Shown here in pieces: positions 7,055-9,018 of a stretch of DNA of 9,018 nucleotides. Numbering within the stretch: the first letter of the stretch is position 1; each line of letters opens with the position of its first letter. The stretch is from positions 1 to 9,018 of the forward strand of contig JAGVOC010000355.1 of assembly GCA_020052975.1 (NCBI GenBank). Direction: 5' to 3'. The notes below the pieces were generated by a model. The model searched no databases and was not told the DNA's origin. It worked only from the letters and a program-made list of their open reading frames with translations. The DNA is from Desulfobacterales bacterium (GTDB lineage Bacteria; Desulfobacterota; Desulfobacteria; Desulfobacterales; RPRI01). A program made the translations under genes and the position numbers.

Positions 7055-7918
7055 TCATTCCTCCTCTTCCACATCGCCGATTTGCTTTGACCATGGCTTC
7101 TTTGAATTCGGCGGCATGAAGCTCTCACCTGTAATCACTTTTTTCCCCGTCCTGGTTTCCAATTCAAGTCTTGCTTTCTTGGCAATGCCGCCGCCTTTCT
7201 TGCCTGCATCCTTATTTTCATCCATTCCGGTGGCATTTGTGCTTTCGGCTATCTGTCGGGTGGAAAGCTCTGCAAGAGCGGTAAAAATCAGCTCAGCCTC
7301 GCTCATGTGGTCCCGTAAGTTTTGCGTCTTCAGTCCTTTTAATTCCTTGTGTTCTTTTACGGATACATCCGCCCATTCCTGATGAATAACATTGGTCAGA
7401 ATCGCATATTCCTCTTCTTTTTTTATTTCATGGCCTTTCCAGTAATCTGTCAGCTTATTGCGGGTCTCCTGACCCATCATTCGCTGCTGTATCCACTTTT
7501 TGCTTCTGCCGTGCTGTTTCCAGAACTCGCGCGCTCTGTCTAAAGAACGCGCCGGGTCTGCCATGTCCTGCATCCGTTCATAGCCGACTTTGGCCAGCCA
7601 GAGTTTAATAGGCTCAGCCTTGGGGCTGGGCACAGACTGTATAAGACGCAGAAGCGTTTCAGGATCGGCAACATCAGTGAGGCGCTTTTTCCCATCGTCG
7701 GCCTCCATTTTCAACTGGTGACAATTTGTCACCGTTTGATTTCCCTCTTTCTTTAGCCGTTCTTTCAGCTTATTCCAGTATTTACGAGCAGTCTGATATT
7801 CAGGTTGTTGAATTAACACTTGTAAAATATCCACAACCGAGAAATACCATGTTTCTATATTCTCATCATAATGTCTTCGAATTTTGTAACCTTCAAAAAT
7901 CGCCAGGGATTTTGTCAT
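7055..7918 (-). CDS. Bro-N / DinD-like antirepressor-type protein
   Basis: A 287-residue protein of the widespread phage-antirepressor-like group. Residues 5-120 resemble the Bro-N domain: IFEGYKIRRHYDENIETWYFSVVDIL, given here by position 7-32, and QSVPSPKAEPIKLWLAKVGYER (94-115). The C-terminal part, with KGLKTQNLRDHMSEAELIF (194-212), resembles E. coli DinD, whose corresponding stretch also has a KGLK...DHM...E pattern. Bro-N proteins bind DNA and DinD inhibits RecA, so a role in phage or SOS-linked regulation is inferred. The tail is acidic (VEEEE). A strong AGGAGGAGG ribosome site (7923-7931) precedes ATG 7918. No phage structural, integrase or repressor genes lie beside it, so it is a solitary accessory gene. 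It separates the kinase from its original upstream neighbours. Confidence 0.85.
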   Translation of the reverse strand: MTKSLAIFEGYKIRRHYDENIETWYFSVVDILQVLIQQPEYQTARKYWNKLKERLKKEGNQTVTNCHQLKMEADDGKKRLTDVADPETLLRLIQSVPSPKAEPIKLWLAKVGYERMQDMADPARSLDRAREFWKQHGRSKKWIQQRMMGQETRNKLTDYWKGHEIKKEEEYAILTNVIHQEWADVSVKEHKELKGLKTQNLRDHMSEAELIFTALAELSTRQIAESTNATGMDENKDAGKKGGGIAKKARLELETRTGKKVITGESFMPPNSKKPWSKQIGDVEEEE

Positions 7919-8064
7919 AATTCCTCCTCCTCATCAGCGTCGTCTTTGCCCAGCCCCCTGCATACCTTTTATAATCACTATTCTGGATTTGACCCCAGAC
8001 CTTCCTGAATTAATTGTTTAACCCGGTCAACCTTTTGACAACATCTATCATTCACTTTTCAGAA

Positions 8065-8154
8065 TTACAGGCTATCAAGATGGCTCAGAACCTGTCGCAC
8101 CTGATCCATAAGTTTTATCTTGGGATCTGGTGTAAATTTATTCTTGATTTCCAT
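8065..8154 (-). pseudogene. Internally deleted integron-type integrase remnant
   Basis: A 29-codon frame from ATG 8154 to TAA 8065-8067. Residues 6-23 (KFTPDPKIKLMDQVRQVL) match from memory the start of integron-type tyrosine recombinases of environmental Proteobacteria, which normally continue with RYHHYAYRTE. Here it continues at once with SHLDSL and stop, close to the SPLDSL-type ending of integron integrases. The simplest reading is one in-frame deletion of roughly 300 residues that removed the whole catalytic domain (Arg...His-x-x-Arg...Tyr). No good ribosome site precedes it. The product cannot be a recombinase. The N-terminal match is the stronger part; the C-terminal match is only a few residues. 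Confidence 0.55.
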
Positions 8155-8285
8155 GGTAACAATCAATATCGTTAAAACGTGGAAAATTCAATGGTGTTTT
8201 CTCCGTGTTTTATTGATAATACGACAATATATGGAAAATTTTCCGCTTATTACCACTATTAGCTAATCTTTCTATATCGGACACC
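8155..8285. promoter_or_regulatory. Divergent spacer, possible remnant attI/promoter region
   Basis: It lies between the integrase remnant (minus) and the membrane-protein gene (plus), where attI and a cassette promoter would be expected. GTTAAAA at 8171-8177 is one mismatch from the integrase core GTTRRRY. A perfect 12-bp palindrome GGAAAATTTTCC is at 8233-8244, and its half GGAAAATT also occurs at 8181-8188. TTGATA at 8213-8218 is -35-like, but no -10 is well spaced. The functional assignments are inference. Confidence 0.3.
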
Positions 8286-8915
8286 ATGGAACCAAACAAA
8301 AAACGCGCAAAATTTTGGTTAAGCATCACCGGTACAATCTTGCTAGGCGCTCTAGGTAGCGGATTATGGAGCCTGCTCGAAATTCCGCTCTGGAAAGTTA
8401 GCAACTGGTTTCTCAGCGCAACTACGCTTGGTATTACATCAATTCGGGATGACATGTACGCTAAAGCCGCGTTTGGACTTCACGAACTCCCAAGTCTCTA
8501 TCTCCTGCTATTTGTCTGTGTACTGATGTTCGTCATGCCCGTACTTCCATCCTTAACTCCATCTATGCGCTCCGTAATTCGTGGACTGGTCACCAAAGGC
8601 GAGTCCGATCCATCTCCCGAAGATGTGTTACGGCGTGCAAAGAAACTGCTATATGTCACAGCATTGATTGGGGCTCTATCCGGCTCTTACTTCATCGTGA
8701 AATTCATGATGGTGAACCAGGAAAACCTCATCGCGTCGTATTTCCGCCAGTACGTAACGGTCGTTCGTCCGTATACCTCCGAGTCCGAATACATACGGCT
8801 AAACAGCGCATTCTCCCAAATGAAGTCCAAGCATGACTATGTGATTCTGATGTCACATATGCAGGCGATTGCAAAGCAAAATGGCGTTGAACTACCGGAA
8901 GCACATACGTGGTGA
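8286..8915 (+). CDS. Unrecognised three-helix membrane protein
   Basis: I do not recognise this 209-residue protein. It has a basic N-terminus (EPNKKRAK), a first hydrophobic helix at about 11-31, a second at 69-88 (LPSLYLLLFVCVLMFVMPVL) and a third at 121-142. The 95-120 loop is rich in Arg and Lys, suggesting a cytoplasmic N-terminus and loop, with residues 143-209 outside the membrane. The polar C-terminal region (QYVTVVRPYTSESEYIRLNSAF, 155-176) may be a small folded domain. The ribosome site is weak (GGA 8279-8281). Its position, divergent from an integron-integrase remnant, and its unknown nature suit a gene cassette, but no attC is seen. A hairpin-rich segment begins one base after its stop codon. 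Confidence 0.75.
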   Translation: MEPNKKRAKFWLSITGTILLGALGSGLWSLLEIPLWKVSNWFLSATTLGITSIRDDMYAKAAFGLHELPSLYLLLFVCVLMFVMPVLPSLTPSMRSVIRGLVTKGESDPSPEDVLRRAKKLLYVTALIGALSGSYFIVKFMMVNQENLIASYFRQYVTVVRPYTSESEYIRLNSAFSQMKSKHDYVILMSHMQAIAKQNGVELPEAHTW

Positions 8916-8916
8916 A

Positions 8917-8990
8917 GGCTAATCGGGTAGCCGGGGGTTTTTCTCCCCCAGCCCCCACACCACGCAGCAAGCGGGTCCGCACTGCGCGGT
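8917..8990 (-). repeat. Hairpin-rich GC segment, edge of an unidentified element
   Basis: Three hairpins in a row: GGCTA 8917-8921 with TAGCC 8928-8932; GGGGG 8933-8937 with CCCCC 8945-8949; and 8959-8967 with 8982-8990 (9 bp), whose loop can form a further GCG/CGC pair. The single imperfect pair in the third stem is A-C on the plus strand but G-U on the minus strand, hinting that the minus-strand RNA is the structured form. The sequence continues past the window. From memory it resembles DNA next to reverse-transcriptase or group II intron elements, which I cannot verify. The middle hairpin could also end transcription of the preceding gene. Confidence 0.4.
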
Positions 8991-9018
8991 TCACTTAAAT
9001 TACCGGACCGTAGTCGGG

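Noticed and set aside
6876..7382. A 168-codon plus-strand open frame.
   Set aside because: It is antisense to the kinase N-terminus and the antirepressor C-terminus, both well supported; its serine- and proline-rich sequence is typical of a shadow frame.
7950..8045. Possible minus-strand promoter for the antirepressor gene (TTGTCA/TTGACC and TTATAA-like hexamers).
   Set aside because: The hexamers are not spaced 16-18 bases apart, so no promoter is claimed.
8728..8994. An 88-codon minus-strand open frame over the end of the window.
   Set aside because: It is antisense to the membrane-protein gene and spans the GC hairpins; there is no ribosome site or recognisable protein.
8916..9018. Hairpin segment after the membrane-protein gene considered as attC.
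   Set aside because: No paired RYYYAAC and GTTRRRY core sites are present in this segment.

Overview
The window looks like chromosomal DNA of a Gram-negative bacterium. It carries a KDO transferase and two heptosyltransferases for building the lipopolysaccharide (LPS) inner core. The moderate base composition, the style of the heptosyltransferases and the dispersed repeats fit a Deltaproteobacterium (Desulfobacterales-like), but this placement is a guess from sequence feel, not a search.

Layout from left to right. Positions 1-795 hold the C-terminal end of a large type ISP-like restriction-modification enzyme, cut by the window edge. Positions 796-1842 are a gene-poor scrap zone: a broken IS110-family transposase on the minus strand with its structured upstream leader, an AT-rich double palindrome, a long GC-rich hairpin and a short element with 14-bp inverted ends. 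Positions 1843-5340 are a plus-strand LPS core cluster: waaA (KDO transferase), waaF (overlapping waaA) and a waaC-like heptosyltransferase. WaaA adds KDO to lipid A and the two GT9 enzymes then add heptoses. A convergent FGGY-family sugar kinase lies at 5407-6966 on the minus strand. Upstream of it, also on minus, is a Bro-N/DinD-like antirepressor-type gene (7055-7918).

The right end (7919-9018) is the most unusual part. A 29-codon minus-strand reading frame (8065-8154) reads like the first ~23 residues of an integron-type tyrosine recombinase joined directly to its last few residues, as if the middle was deleted in frame. Divergent from it, as a first cassette would be, is an unrecognised three-helix membrane protein (8286-8915). 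It is followed by a hairpin-rich GC segment that runs off the window and pairs better as a minus-strand RNA. I read this as a possible decayed integron or mobile-element border. No canonical attC site is visible.

There are no rRNA or tRNA genes and no CRISPR array that I can see. The conserved core (LPS genes, kinase) is sandwiched between accessory DNA on both sides.
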